Source: Malurus cyaneus samueli
Taxonomy: Eukaryota > Chordata > Aves > Passeriformes > Maluridae
Assembly: GCA_009741485.1 (NCBI GenBank)
Contig: CM019216.1
Coordinates: 29,405,741 to 29,469,740, forward strand
Direction: 5' to 3'
Length of the DNA stretch: 64,000 nucleotides
Below are positions 11,591 to 23,800 of the stretch, in pieces; position 1 is the first letter of the stretch, and each line of letters starts with the position of its first letter. The position numbers and the translations under genes are program-made. Under the pieces are notes generated by a model. The model did not search any database. It worked only from the letters and a program-made list of their open reading frames with translations, and was not told the origin of the DNA.

Positions 11591-11965
11591 CCAGGGCCTT
11601 GGTGATTGATTCCCCTCTGTATCTTAACTTCTGAGCCTATAAAAAAACATGGAAAGAGACTGTCTGCATGGGCATGTAGTGGCAGGACAAGGAGGAATGG
11701 TTCCAAACTGAAAGGCAGTAGGTTTAGGTTAGGTATTAGGGAGGAAATCTTTACAGGAAGGGTGGCGAGGCACTGGAACAAGATGCTCGGAGAAGCTGTC
11801 GAACAGCTTTCCTGGAAGTGTTCAAGGCCAGGTTGGATGGGGGCTTTGAGAAACCTGATCTAGTGGAAGGCATCCCTGCCCATGGCAGAGGGATTGGAAC
11901 TACAAAATCTTTAAGGACTTTCCAACCCAAACCATCCTATGATCCTATAAATCAGTTTCACCCTT
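11590..11965 (+). repeat. CR1 LINE 3' region
   Basis: A well-preserved CR1 tail in plus orientation. It runs through AGGACAAGGAGGAATGGTTC CAAACTGAAAGGCAG, then AGGCACTGGAACAAGATGCT, GTTCAAGGCCAGGTTGGATG and GGCATCCCTGCCCATGGCAG. It ends at CCAACCCAAACCATCCTATG ATCCTATAAA, close to the canonical CR1 8-bp terminal repeats. It lies 0.15 kb beyond the candidate FILIP1 poly(A) site. Confidence 0.92.
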
Positions 11966-12121
11966 ACATCACCATGATAGTGCATGAGACACCAATCAGA
12001 AAAAGGAACTTCCAAACCCATACATTCTGTCCCCATAAACAAATCATAGATGAGCACTGCCAACCCTAAGAAATTGGAGTTAAAATGCAAACACCTGATT
12101 ACATTTGCATAGTTGTGAAAA

Positions 12122-12127
12122 TTTATT
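12122..12127 (-). terminator. FILIP1: Candidate poly(A) signal AATAAA for FILIP1
   Basis: TTTATT on the plus strand reads AATAAA on the minus strand. Downstream in the minus direction there is a GT-rich stretch (CAGGTGTTTGCATTTT, about 12080-12095), as expected after a cleavage site. It lies about 750 bp past the stop of the candidate alternative last exon. Assignment to FILIP1 is inferred from position. Confidence 0.4.
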
Positions 12128-12879
12128 AGTTACAGTGTAATGAAAATCAACTTTTTTGGTACAGGCAGAAGTAAAAACATATTTTATATAGAAAAAAAAA
12201 ATCACAGCTTTAAAAATCAACATTGTTTAAAATTACTAAATCTGGTTGTATTTCAAGGCATTGGACATTAATACTTAATTTTATGCCAAACCATCACACA
12301 GTGCAAGAAATATTCTGCAACAAATTCCATACAGCAGTCTTCAAAGTATTTAGTCTCACAGAATCTAATGGTGGCAAAAAAATGTACTGAATACTTTTCC
12401 ATTTAAACAGAAAACATTGCTGAAGTTACATTTCTTCTTTCTTCACTTACTCTCTATTACAAAAATATCAAATTGCTAATTTGACAGTGTATTCTATAAA
12501 TAAATGCACCATAGGCAACAGGAATTGCAACTTTGGGACAGCTACTTTACAAAGTGTATTATAAAAATAAATTATATGGCAAATATCAACCAAAATCAAG
12601 CACGTGCCTTAGGCTTTGCAAATAAAAGTGAAATTCAGCTGGCAGAAAGACTGCTGCTCTCTGATTAGATACTTTTAAAATACCAGCAAGGCCATTCGTT
12701 TTTAAAGCTCTACCAAGAAAAAAATATAGAAAATCTAATGGAAGCAGTAATACTTCCACAAATAATCAGTAGCAAAGTGACCCTGGTGTTGACGGCAGAG
12801 AGCTTCTACAGTGATCCATCCACGGGCATGGAGGGTAGTGCACACAGGGAGCTCTAGAGGGCGGTAACTCATCTAGAGT

Positions 12880-12909
12880 TCACGCGTAACTGGTGAATGA
12901 TGACACTCT
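12880..12909 (-). CDS. FILIP1: Candidate alternative last coding exon of FILIP1
   Basis: On the minus strand an excellent acceptor (TTTGCTCTTTTCTTTTAG, ending 12910) is followed by AGAGTGTCATCA. The large FILIP1 exon ends in phase 0, and reading on in that phase gives RVSSFTSYA and a TGA ending at 12880. About 750 bp of AT-rich sequence then leads to an AATAAA, the layout of a terminal exon with its 3' UTR. Used in place of the standard terminal exon at 20622-20828, it would swap the 68-residue basic tail for nine residues. This rests on splice signals and layout only. I cannot confirm from memory that such an isoform exists, and a chance acceptor is possible. Confidence 0.38.
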   Translation of the reverse strand, partial: RVSSFTSYA

Positions 12910-13945
12910 CTAAAAGAAAAGAGCAAAACATTTGGGTTTATCAAACTACAAATGCATTGCAACTTACTTTAAGAAGAACCATGACAATGGCCGTGCAAGG
13001 CATTTTTCTAAAAATGTCTTGCAGGCTTACTCTCGCATCACTGCTTGATAAAACTGTCCTAGCTAATGCTACAAAGGGAAACTAAATTAGGACCCGTGGA
13101 GGGCTCAGAGGCCCTCGGCTTCCACTTTAATGTCAAGACATCACTTGGTTCTCCATACGGAAAAAAGAGTAATACAGTTGAATAGATTAAAGCACAGAGA
13201 CACCAAAGTTCCAGTTCCACACCCAAACTAGGTAGAGGAAGACTTGGAGTTGGGTGCCTAGTATCTTGTCTAAGCAAATTAGTCATAAATGTGGTGGCAA
13301 TTCATAAATGGGAAGGAGAAAGAGGCATGGGGTCACTTCCCTTTTTTATTTAAACTTGGCTTATAAACCGATGCTGGGTTTATTCAGTGAATCTTCTTGA
13401 ATTTTGCTACTGGCTTTAATGGGGATAAATTTCAGTCACCGCATGCAAAACGAAGCGTTAGCATTTTCTTTGAAAGGCTGGATTTAATTTTGTCCTGTGT
13501 GTAGTATCAGAGGTTCCTGATCCTGATTAATCCCTGGGCTTTGCTGAAGTACTAATGGCCTGGTCTTTGGTTCTTCTACCTATATAAAAGGATCTTAAGA
13601 GGCAGCTTTTTAAATATGAGAATTCAACTATCAATGACATTTTTCTCTGAAAAATGCATTTAAAATAGTGTAATTGTACCAATTAAAGCATACAGTAATA
13701 CATTTTCAGCAATATCCATCTTAATTGAAATTACTTTTAAGATTCCTTCCTTTCTTAATAGCCTGAAAATTTTTCAAAATTTACAGGACCCAAGAAATGA
13801 CAGTAATTATATAATTTTTGCCTTTTACGTTTTTAGTGACTTCTGCCTTTGTCTGCTTCCTAACTAATATTTGCAAGGTGTTTCATCAAGAAAGAAGAAA
13901 GAAAAATGAAAATATTTTCCATGTACTCTTAGTGCCAGAACTTTG

Positions 13946-13959
13946 CCACTAGATGGCAG
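13946..13959 (+). promoter_or_regulatory. CTCF-like binding motif
   Basis: CCACTAGATGGCAG matches the CTCF core consensus CCASYAGRKGGCAS at every position. It lies about 6.4 kb upstream of the TMEM30A start codon, near the 3' end of FILIP1, where an insulator between neighbouring genes would be plausible. A 14-base match can occur by chance. Confidence 0.5.
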
Positions 13960-14630
13960 ATCCCAGTGCTGCTTTTCATAGTTGGTGAAGCAAGAGCAGG
14001 GCTGAGGAAATGTCCAATAAAATACGTTAAGGCAAATGAAATAACAGAATTTCCCACAATGAAAGTATTTATTTTCCATAAAATGTATCAATAACAAATG
14101 ATTCTCAACAATACACGTACACCAGTTCTGCCACGTTTTGAGCAGTAAATGTGAAAGAACCACAAACTACTGTACAATTTTACCTTACAACCAGTGCTGT
14201 TCTAACTTGGAGTTCTTGTGGAATATGATGTTAAAAGCTGCATTTACAAAATATCAGACTGTAACCTCAGGCGAACTTGCCCCTGAACTTCAATCAGAGT
14301 CATATGAACTCTATACGAAACAATTATTTTCTTAATATTCCCTGTATACATTTAATAAGTAGTTTAGAGACAAAATTCTAAAAAAGTGGGTAGCAGAAAA
14401 ATACTATGCTCCTTTTTAAGGCTCAGTCCCTGAATGAACAGTAAACTACAGTGGGTTTCTGAATTAGCCTTTCTCCTACAGACCCAAATAGCAATTGTGC
14501 AGAAAAGAGTAGGAGAAATAATAATAAAAAATTAAATAATTTCCACTGGTATTCATCTTTCATTCATTTTTCATACACCTAGAGAGCACACATTCTAAGT
14601 TTGTCTGGGTTGTGTGTATTTGAAATGCAA

Positions 14631-14673
14631 ATATATATATAATACATACGCACACACACAAGCACACACACAT
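14631..14673. repeat. AT then CA dinucleotide microsatellite
   Basis: A short (AT)n run passes into interrupted (CA)n runs: ATATATATATAATACATACG, then CACACACACAAGCACACACA. It is imperfect. Confidence 0.85.
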
Positions 14674-17600
14674 GGTGTAGTTACTGGGACAGGTGTCTGA
14701 ACAGTTATTAAGCTAAAATTAGAGTAGGGTAGATTTTGTCAGAGTTCTTCTGGGCTACACTGTGTAGAACTATGATTATATTTGAAGGATATGATTAAAT
14801 AAATTTTTCTTGGGTTCTAGATGGGAGTATTTCAAGGAACTATGTATTCACTTAAACAAAACAATTTATTTTAATGACAGAAAAAGAAAATGAAGTTAAT
14901 GTAAAACAGCTAATTCTGCTTTCATTCCTACAGATGTAAAGCAGAACTTCTCCAGGAAACACATCAGGATACCAGTTCATACAATGAAGCACATCAACTG
15001 ACATTTTAACATACAAAGTTTAATTTTTCCTTACAATATATACAAACATATAACACCAGATAATACAAAAATGAATGTACCACAGACAACACACACCCAA
15101 GCAACACAAGAGAACCATACATCAGTATTTCTATTTTTAAAATCCCAAGGAGAGGTTTTTTTTTTGTTTGGAGAACCATTCACACCTGAGTGTTTCATAC
15201 CTGACTCTCAGAGCTAATAGCTCTGCACCTGACAGTAGTTAACCCTGGCTGCATTTTAACAAAAAACAAACAAAAAAAAAAAAAAGCCAAGGTAAGAGCA
15301 ATATGTAAGGAGGAAGATTCAAAGTGAAGTTAATATCTATCATGTGAAAAATTGCATATAGTTTTGCCTGAGAGAGCTCAGGAAAAACTAAGGGAAAGAG
15401 GATAACTCACACTGACGCAGGGGAGAAAACCATCCCCCTAGATGAAAACAAGTTCGAAAGATGATCTCACAGAAACTCCTGCCAGCAAACTACGTGTTTC
15501 AAAGCAACTCAATGAAATTGGCCACTGATGTGTGATGGGAACACATAATTGGTCTGAAAATTGTCCTGACTGTTGCAGCTTATGCCAAGTACCTGAATCC
15601 CAGCAGGACAGAAACTTACTCTATTTAAAGACAAGCTCTTCCACTTCTGATCAGAATTACTGAATATTCATGTAAATATTGAGCATATTTTAGAATGTGT
15701 AGTGTATTTCAGGCAGTGACATATGACTTGGCATCCTGTTGGCACAAATCAATGTATTAATATGGCCTTAGAGATTACTCACATGGTGGTAATTACTGTG
15801 TGCTGTAAGTGGTTTGGGGTTTAAATACAATAACGTGCATACTCTGTGGGCATAAAGAAGAGTCACAAAGTGATTTTTGAAAAATCACAGTAACAGATGT
15901 CACAAAAGGAAAAAAGGTGGGCAAATTACATCAGAATCTCTTATTTTTCATCTACCATTTGCTTAGCACAATTACTAATCAGAGAGAAATCCCCCCCAGG
16001 CATTATGGTTAAAGCTCTGTGTTCCTTCTTTTTCAAATGTATTGATCTACTAGTGACTACATTAGCAATACCCATATGTAGCAATGATTCTGGTGATGGG
16101 ATCTAACTTAGGGAATACAGTAGGAAACTTATTAGGGACTAGATTTAAAATCAGAGAGATCACCTGGAGAAATGAGGGGGCACTTTCTCAGTCCTTGTGT
16201 GCTGCTCAGGAATGGGCTGGAATTTCCCTTATCTTCCCCCTCTGCATCTTACTGCTGGTCCTAAGCCATATGCTCCCAATGCTGGGCTTGAGTTATCACA
16301 AGTGCTTATATGGCCTTCTCTCAAGCTGACACTGAATATAACTACAAAGATTGGTTCTCAGTCACTACTTCCTGACAAAGCATTCTAACTATCATGATCC
16401 TGAGTGCATTATGTTGCTACTGAAACTGTTCCATTTTATTACAAAAAAAAACAAAACCAAAAAACTCCAACAAAATGACTGAGAAAAAAGGTAAGAGAAA
16501 GAAAGCATGAAGGTGAGTGATTCCAGATGATCACTTAGGAAGACTTGGTTTCTGCTTTATAATCCAATAATGCAGAGTACACAAAAGCCCTATAAATAAA
16601 TCTCTGCTGTTTTCCTATGGATTGGTGTATCAAGAGTTTGATTCTTTGGTACCTAGCAAAAATCTGAGGTCTTAACAAAGCTTGTGTTCAACACTCTCTT
16701 GTGTTCATTCTTTGATGCTGTATGAGGGTGAGCTCATGCTCTACTCTTCCACAGATTGAGGCACTGCTAAGGTCTTACTCCCCTTCTCTGCCATCCTTTT
16801 CATTGAACTAGAAAAACTTCATATTCTGGACATCCCTATTGCTTTGTCAGGTTTGGCAGAAACTGGTTGGTATGTTCAGTGTTACCCATCAGGGAAGGAA
16901 AGATGGAGGGATGGATGAACACAGACACTTCATCTTACAAGCCTTCTTTTCAAAAAGGCCAGGCACAAAGGCAGCCTTTGGAACCTGGACACAAATCTGC
17001 AGAGGCGGGGCTCCCTTCTAATTCAATATCCTGACCCCTCAACCATGCTCTTATTCCTGCTCAGTGAATACTGAAGCATTCCATGCAGAACAGCACAGCC
17101 TTTCCAGGAGGGAATGAGATTGCCACCTTCTTCCCATTGGCTGTCTGTCAGTGCCACTGGTGAACTTGCCTGCAGCTCATGTGGGTTTGAGTCTCCTCAA
17201 ATATTGTTGAGAAGAGGAACCTGTCTCCTACCTTTGAAAAAAGGTTTCAGTCAAAAGCCTTTGAAAATAAGCAGCACCACCCCTCCATTTGTGTGGTATT
17301 TGATCTACTAGGAGGCATTCATGATCGTACAGTCACTTTAAAACACCAACTGGTTTCCTATGCCTGCCTTCTTTCTTTTTCTGGCCCGCAAGTCTGGCAC
17401 TAAGTTATGCTAAAGCCAACCTTTATGCTTTTCGCCAGATTCCTTTTAGTTCAGAGCAGTTCCCCCGTTAAGTTCAAACAGTGGTGCCAGCTCAAAGGAC
17501 AACCACACAGTCAGTGAGTACTTTCTTAGCTTTGAGGTGACAAAGACAGGACTACAGCTTTTCAGTCCAAGGTGGAGTTACATCCTGACTTCAAGTGACC

Positions 17601-18150
17601 ATGAAATTGTACCTTGACTTAAAAGCCTTGGAGCAAATACAAGAATACCTGCATTATGGATCTCACTGAGGTTCAGAGGCTGTAGCACTATAAAGTCATA
17701 ACAGACACACTGACTAGAAAAGGGCTGTGGAAGGACATAAAGATCTTCAGGATGTCTCTTGGGCTAAGCAACTGTCTTTAGATTTGGTTGTTTAAATTGC
17801 CTTCTGGAGCTGACCTACTGAATGGAGAATCTTACTGTAGTCACTAAACATAATTGTCTTCAGATTCAGAGGAAATTTTAATGTAATACAGATAGTTATG
17901 CTTGAACTTTTAAGGCTTCTGAACTATAAGCTTTCTTTTTCCTTCATCTTACCCTTTTTCTACGTTTAGGAAACAAGAACATTAGGTCAATTAAAACAGA
18001 TGTTGAAAGTTACAAGTGTAACTAAATACTAACAATAAACAATTTTTAGCTAACAATTTAACCAGCTGCCTGATTCCAACTCTTCAGGCTTCTGCTGCTA
18101 AGCAAAAGTCCCTTTCTGTTGTGTAGCCCCTGCAGAAAAATAACAGGACC

Positions 18151-18288
18151 CTACACCTGACCTGGAATTTCTCAAGTCTATCCCATCAAATCCTGTTGAC
18201 CAGAATTTCTCAAGTCTGTCCCATCAAATTTCTCAATCCTACATCTGACGCGGAATTTCTCAAGTCTGTCCCATCAAATTCTACTGAC
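18151..18288. repeat. Short minisatellite, three unequal copies
   Basis: The core GAATTTCTCAAGTCTRTCCC followed by ATCAAAT occurs three times, at about 18164, 18202 and 18253. Copies 1 and 3 are about 50 bp and share an upstream CTACAYCTGACSYGG; the middle copy is shorter, about 38 bp. Confidence 0.85.
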
Positions 18289-20621
18289 TCTACATGAGCA
18301 AATCCCAGCCTGTGCCGGCAGTTCTGGCCCCAGTTGTGCCAGTTTGTATGCCTTAGATTTCAGCTACTCTGAGGCTAGCTTGTTTCTTCAGGTGAATTAC
18401 CTTCTCAAATAAAACCAAAATTTTCAACCAGAGGCACACATAGAACATTTGAGTATGGCAATATTTAACTAAGGAACTAAGTTTCTTTGACAGGAAAACT
18501 AAGCAACATCACTTTGGGGATCAAGCCACATAAGATTGGGGATCGTGTTTGCAATATTATTTAAACAACCATTTTTACGTTGCAACTTCCTTCAATAATA
18601 GTATTTAGAGTGAATAGCCAGATATAAACCTTCCTTTTTATTTAAATATCTGTTTAAAAGTCTTTGTTACAGTAAGAACAGTAAGATCTCAGCAACAATT
18701 TACTGACGTATTGAGGCTTGTAAGTGCTAAGTTACTTGAGAGGATCTGATGTATTTCTGACATAGTAACTCACATTGCTTGCTAATTCAATTTTCCAGGT
18801 TTTATCTGAAGTACTGGTAATAGGAGCTATGAAATATGCTACTAATACTAATCAGATTTTGGATGTCATAGAAATCAGAATCTTGAAATTAACAGGCATT
18901 TTAGGTGCTACACATGTGAAAAAACAAAACGTACTTCTTTTTTGATGTGGCAAAGAAAAAAATGCCTTTCATGGGAATAATAAAATGCCAGCTTTACAAT
19001 GGGATAATTGTCACATCTGATCTGAAATTGGAAAGCAATGCAAAGCAGACTGAACATTAAATATTGCTTGGACTGAACATAATTTGGTTGACCTTCTGTG
19101 ACAGATTCTTCCATCAACTATCTTCTTCCAGGCCAAATTTTATATTTCAATCACTGGTGCATTTTTCTTTCAGTGTATTTTATTTGTAATTTATTTGTGG
19201 TCTTCCCACCTTGCTTTCTGAATGCTATTTTAACCACTGGGCCCTTCACAGCTTGCTGAGGTGGTTGAAGCATTATACATCCTTAAACCCATCATTTATT
19301 GGTCTGCTCAGCTTCATTCCTTTTGGTTGTGACTTTCTTCTGTGGAAATTGATCGCTTAGTGGAAATGTAATTTATTAGCTTACTGTTATTAAACAAACA
19401 ATCATAACAATCATCAGTATCCACACTATTTCCATGCTGGAACAATTCCTGCAAACATGCTTAAAAAATGCAAACATACAAACGAGGAAATCACAAAGAG
19501 AGAAGGAAAAACAATGAATCATCATGGTATTGCAAGGTGGTTTGCATTCATGACAAAGTATTTTAAACAACTGAAAACTGAAAGTAACTTCCTTACCAAA
19601 CCCTTTCTCTGTCACTGTCTGAACCAGAGGTGTGCCTTTAGATAGCAATTCCAGCTACCAGCAGTCTCTGCTGACTTCCCCTCTAAGACATAAGGATGCT
19701 TGGCAACTAAAGTTTAAATATAAGACCCCAACCAGGGAAACTGAAAACCTGTCACGTCAATGGAATGAGTTGCTTCATAGCTTCCAGTGGTCTTTGGAGC
19801 AGGCACAAATGGACTGTGTTGATTCTTGCCAGATAATGTTTCTCAAGCTTTTGCTGAAGACTAAACACCTTCTGGCTCACGAGCCTTCATCTAAGCCCTG
19901 AGCTGGCAGTGTCCCAGTGTGTGTGTGTAAGTCGGGGACCTGGCTCTAAGTACTGTCTACAGGTGTTAACCCTCCCTGGAACAATTAAGCTGTGCAACAT
20001 TCCTATACCCCTGAATTTAGTAACTATCCTGAAAAAGCAGCTCACCCCTGAGAAATGTGATTTTGAAGGGAGGCTCCTAGAGAGGGCTGGTCACACGGTG
20101 CCCATCCTCTCTCTCTTTGCCTCCCACACCTGAGGTACTTCCTTTCATTAAAATAGGACCTCAAATGTCTTCTGGCATTGCTTCCCTAGGTCATGTGGCA
20201 TTTCAGTGTGATCAAGGCAGAAAGGAAAGTAGCCCATGCAGCAGCAAAGGTGGAAAGTGATCCGTTAAAGGTGGCAGACAATCTAGTAAAAGTGACCAAA
20301 CTTTCTTTGATCTACTAAAAAGCGATCAAGTCTATCATTACGAATTCCTAATGCAGTTGCCCCATTCTCACTTGCTAGACTGAAAATCTTCCTGGCATAA
20401 AACTGCCTTTTTGACTGTTCTTTTGTTTGGTTTTTTTTTAACTTGAGTAGGGAAACAACAGGATTTTGTTATTTAAGTAGTCAGTGCACACACATTAATT
20501 TGTTAAGTGACAGCTGCAGGACTTCGTTAGTACAGGCAAACGTGAGCAACTACACAGGCAGGGGAGCTGACTTCCATGGTAGCAGCAAAACCTGCAGAAC
20601 GTACCCCCTGAGCCACCGCCA

Positions 20622-20828
20622 TCAGCCCTGACCCCCGCCCAGGGAGGCAGAGCTGCTGGCTGAAGACTTCTTCAGTTCTATTTTCATAGACTGAGTCTCG
20701 GCACGAGGCTCGAATTTTGTCACATTTCCTGCTCCTGGGGCTGCCACTACTGGCTTTCCTGCTTTCATACCTTTTGACACAGGAATGCGGGTGGGTGTAG
20801 GTCTCGGGGATGACCCATCCTGTCCTGT
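20622..20828 (-). CDS. FILIP1: FILIP1 terminal coding exon (C-terminus and stop)
   Basis: This exon encodes the C-terminal 68 residues of filamin-A-interacting protein 1: TGQDGSSPRPTPTRIPVSKG, then MKAGKPVVAAPGAGNVTKFE, PRAETQSMKIELKKS and a Ser/Gly-rich end LGGGQG before TGA (20622-20624). It matches the human FILIP1 C-terminus I recall almost residue for residue; the paralogue FILIP1L would differ. The acceptor TTTGCAG ends at 20829 and phase is 0, joining GTQSV of the large exon. The tail is basic and rich in Ser, Pro and Thr, predicted unstructured. Downstream AATAAA candidates lie at 19372, 19190 and 19179. Confidence 0.95.
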   Translation of the reverse strand, partial: TGQDGSSPRPTPTRIPVSKGMKAGKPVVAAPGAGNVTKFEPRAETQSMKIELKKSSASSSASLGGGQG

Positions 20829-23800
20829 CTGCAAAACAAAGAGACAAAGAAAAATGCAGTGAATTAAAGACTTCTTCTCATACATACTCCTCTTATACTT
20901 TGGTTCTTAATTCATCTCTCAAGCAGCAATATTCCAAATCATACCTATTAGGAAGTTAACATTCACTTTTGGAATCCGGCCACAACACATACTGCTAGAG
21001 CAGGGCCAAAGGTACAGTCAGATCAGAGATTCCCAGTGCTGAGGGCCAGTCTTTTGAATCAAGATGTTGTAAGGATGGGAATTTGTACAAAACACCCATT
21101 CTACAGGACAACACAGGGCAATACTGGCTGGGCTGTCAGGCAGGTACAGTATTAGCATCTTGTACAGACACTAGCACAGATCATCAGAACAGCACAGTCA
21201 CATGAGGCTAACGCTGAACCCAGGATAACTGCCACATTTTAGGAGCTGGAGCATGATTGCTCAGCATTATAAATAAAATTGAATTTTACTTCTCAAAGTA
21301 TGCTGAGGTCATGGCTTGGCCCACTTATTTCTCCCCTGGGAAGAGCAGGGGCTGGGAGAGAAAAAGACGGAGAAAAGATCTGGATTTCCTTTTCCTGTGG
21401 CTGTGGCAGGAGGGATATGAGAAAGGGCTCTCCCCCTCCAAGCCCTAACAACTTGAGAAGCTGGTGAGGGTGAAGCTGCTAACCCAGATTTCCAGGGATA
21501 CCTCAAAGCAGTGTGGACATGGTCATTTTACCATCTCTGCCAGTCTTCTGCCCTGGACAACAGCCTAGCGAGCACACTTATCCTAACTTTGAGTACTTCA
21601 GAATTAAAAAAAACAAACAACAGCCTAAGTGGTTGGCTTGGGGCTGGCAGACCCAGCATGGCTCCTGAGCCCTTCTGGAGCCCCAGCTGGAGGCCAGGCC
21701 AAAGTTATCCCATAGGTTTGAAACTGCAATCAGCACATACGCTTAAGCAACTGCATCTCATTGTGTAAATGCACAAGGACTACTCAGATAGGATAAAAAG
21801 ACTCAAGAGGGCCAACTGCTACTTTCTGTCTGTTGGCCAGATGATATATGTACTCTTCAAGGCCAAAACTGGAGCTATCCCATCCATGTGAACCATGACT
21901 TAAAGAAAATACTTATAAACATGACAATTCTGAAAGGAGAATGAGCTTTATCTCCTGCAGCGTGCAATGCAGACACAAGTTATAATGGTGACAACATCAG
22001 TGACTCGGCTGAATTTCATATGTGACTGACATTTCTGTTCAGATTATGGATGAAGACTTTTATCTCTCCAAAGAGAACAATTTTCTTAAGATTCTGGAAT
22101 CCTAGCTAGGGGTACCTAGTAAATTACTAAACTCTGCATCTTATGACATGTAAGCAAAGTAAAACTAAACTGCTGAAATAGACTAAAAGTAAACTAAAAG
22201 TATGAAATAAAGAATGAACTGGGGGATCATGTCACAGCTGCAACATGCATTTGTACATTTACTTAGAAATGCTTGACAAAGGAGCATTTTTCTCTCTCAA
22301 ATGTTTTTCAGCCAGTGGCATCAGAGTTTTCTGTCTGCATCCTGAGCATGCAAAGGAGAACCATTCCTTAATCTTCTGAGAACAGTTCAAAACCCCATGT
22401 GTACACTCAAAAAAAATCACAATTGGAAAACTTGAATGCTGTCTGCCTGACAGGAAGGAAGCCATTTTCAATACCTAAAAGCAACATTTACAATAGCAGT
22501 CTAAAGGCTAATATGGAACTCACATGTAGATGTCAAAACAAGTTAGGCCCATACAATTCTGTAGGGCAAAACATGCAAATGCATTCCATCAGCCTTGCAA
22601 AATATGTCAACATCCCAGGGAACCCAAATGACAAACATCTTTTACTCCCTGAAAGAGTTCCACAGTGTGTAAACATGAGGCAATCTAATGGAGTAGCTGG
22701 AATCTCAGGCATTTCTTCAGCTTTATTCACATGTAAATTATTAACTAAGGATTTGGGCGCTTTCAAGTTACTCATTTCAAGCCTAAATCACTCAAAAGCA
22801 CTTTGAAAAGAACTCTAACTTGCTTTAAATTTCTTAGTTGCCTTCATCCCAGCATACTAACTGTGTTGATCACATGGAAGCTAATGCCTGCTTCCCAGGC
22901 AGCTGCAAAAACATTTTGTGTTTGTCAAGTGAGATGGCACAAAGGTGCCTCCCCAGCCGGCTGTCCCCTTGGGCATGGAAAGGGGTGGCAAGCAGAGAAC
23001 ACACCCAGTCCACGCTGTAGCATCTGTGGCAGAGAACCCACACCATGGCCGTCTCTCTGTCATTTCCTCCAAGAACTCCAGGCCATTCCTCCCAGCCCTG
23101 CTTGGCTGTAGGCTGACATTTTCTGGTTGATCCAAGAATGTGGCTCCAACCAAAAACCAACCCAAACACAGAGGGCACGGAGCACCTGAGATGTGGCTCC
23201 ATGGGATGTGGGGTGACACAATCTGGATCTGGTGCTGGAACAGCACAGGGACCCGGGTGAGGTTATTCAAGACATTACTGAGAGTGAGATGCACACTTGC
23301 AGCTGCTGTCGTGTGGTCATAATCAGCTCTCACTGCAGTCACAGGTTTATTAACAGGTTTATTAGCTGCAGTAAGTTTGGACAGTCCCATTAAAGGAAGG
23401 AAAGCAAACTGAACGTACAGAACATGTAGCATGTTTGCGTAGTTTATAACAGATCCTGCTTCGTGCATTTTACTGACACACAAAGAGAATGCTTTCATGC
23501 ATACACTGACTTCTGGAATATTTTCATTATGAAGATGCTTTTTAGAGCATTTGTTCTTAATCAGATCAGGCCCCAGCTTGCCCTGGGCAGAAATGGTTCA
23601 GTTCAATGACCAACAGACACCTTGTGCAATTTGAGATGCCCTGGGCTACTCAAGCAATATGCACAGGGGTGGTAGATGAGGGAGAAGACCCAACGAGACC
23701 TAAAACTTCTGATAAAGCAGCTGGTAGGTAGATAGACTACTCGACAGCACTGAAAATGACACTAAAAAAAAAGTGTGATAACTGAATCCTGAGAAGGTGG

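Larger units (their letters stand above)
12910..20621 (-). other. FILIP1: FILIP1 3' UTR and/or terminal intron
   Basis: About 7.7 kb between the standard FILIP1 stop codon and the candidate alternative last exon. If the standard last exon is used, its 3' UTR begins at 20621 and runs left. AATAAA signals on the minus strand at 19372-19377, 19190-19195 and 19179-19184 could end it after about 1.2-1.45 kb. The remainder holds a CTCF-like motif, a minisatellite at 18151-18288 and A-rich tracts (15257-15287, 16441-16463). I see no protein-coding exon. Confidence 0.45.

Noticed and set aside
22881..23498. 205-codon minus-strand frame in a FILIP1 intron
   Set aside because: Opens with an ATG and is long for this window, but the residues match nothing I know, with no conserved motif; could be chance or an old repeat. 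Worth one database search only.
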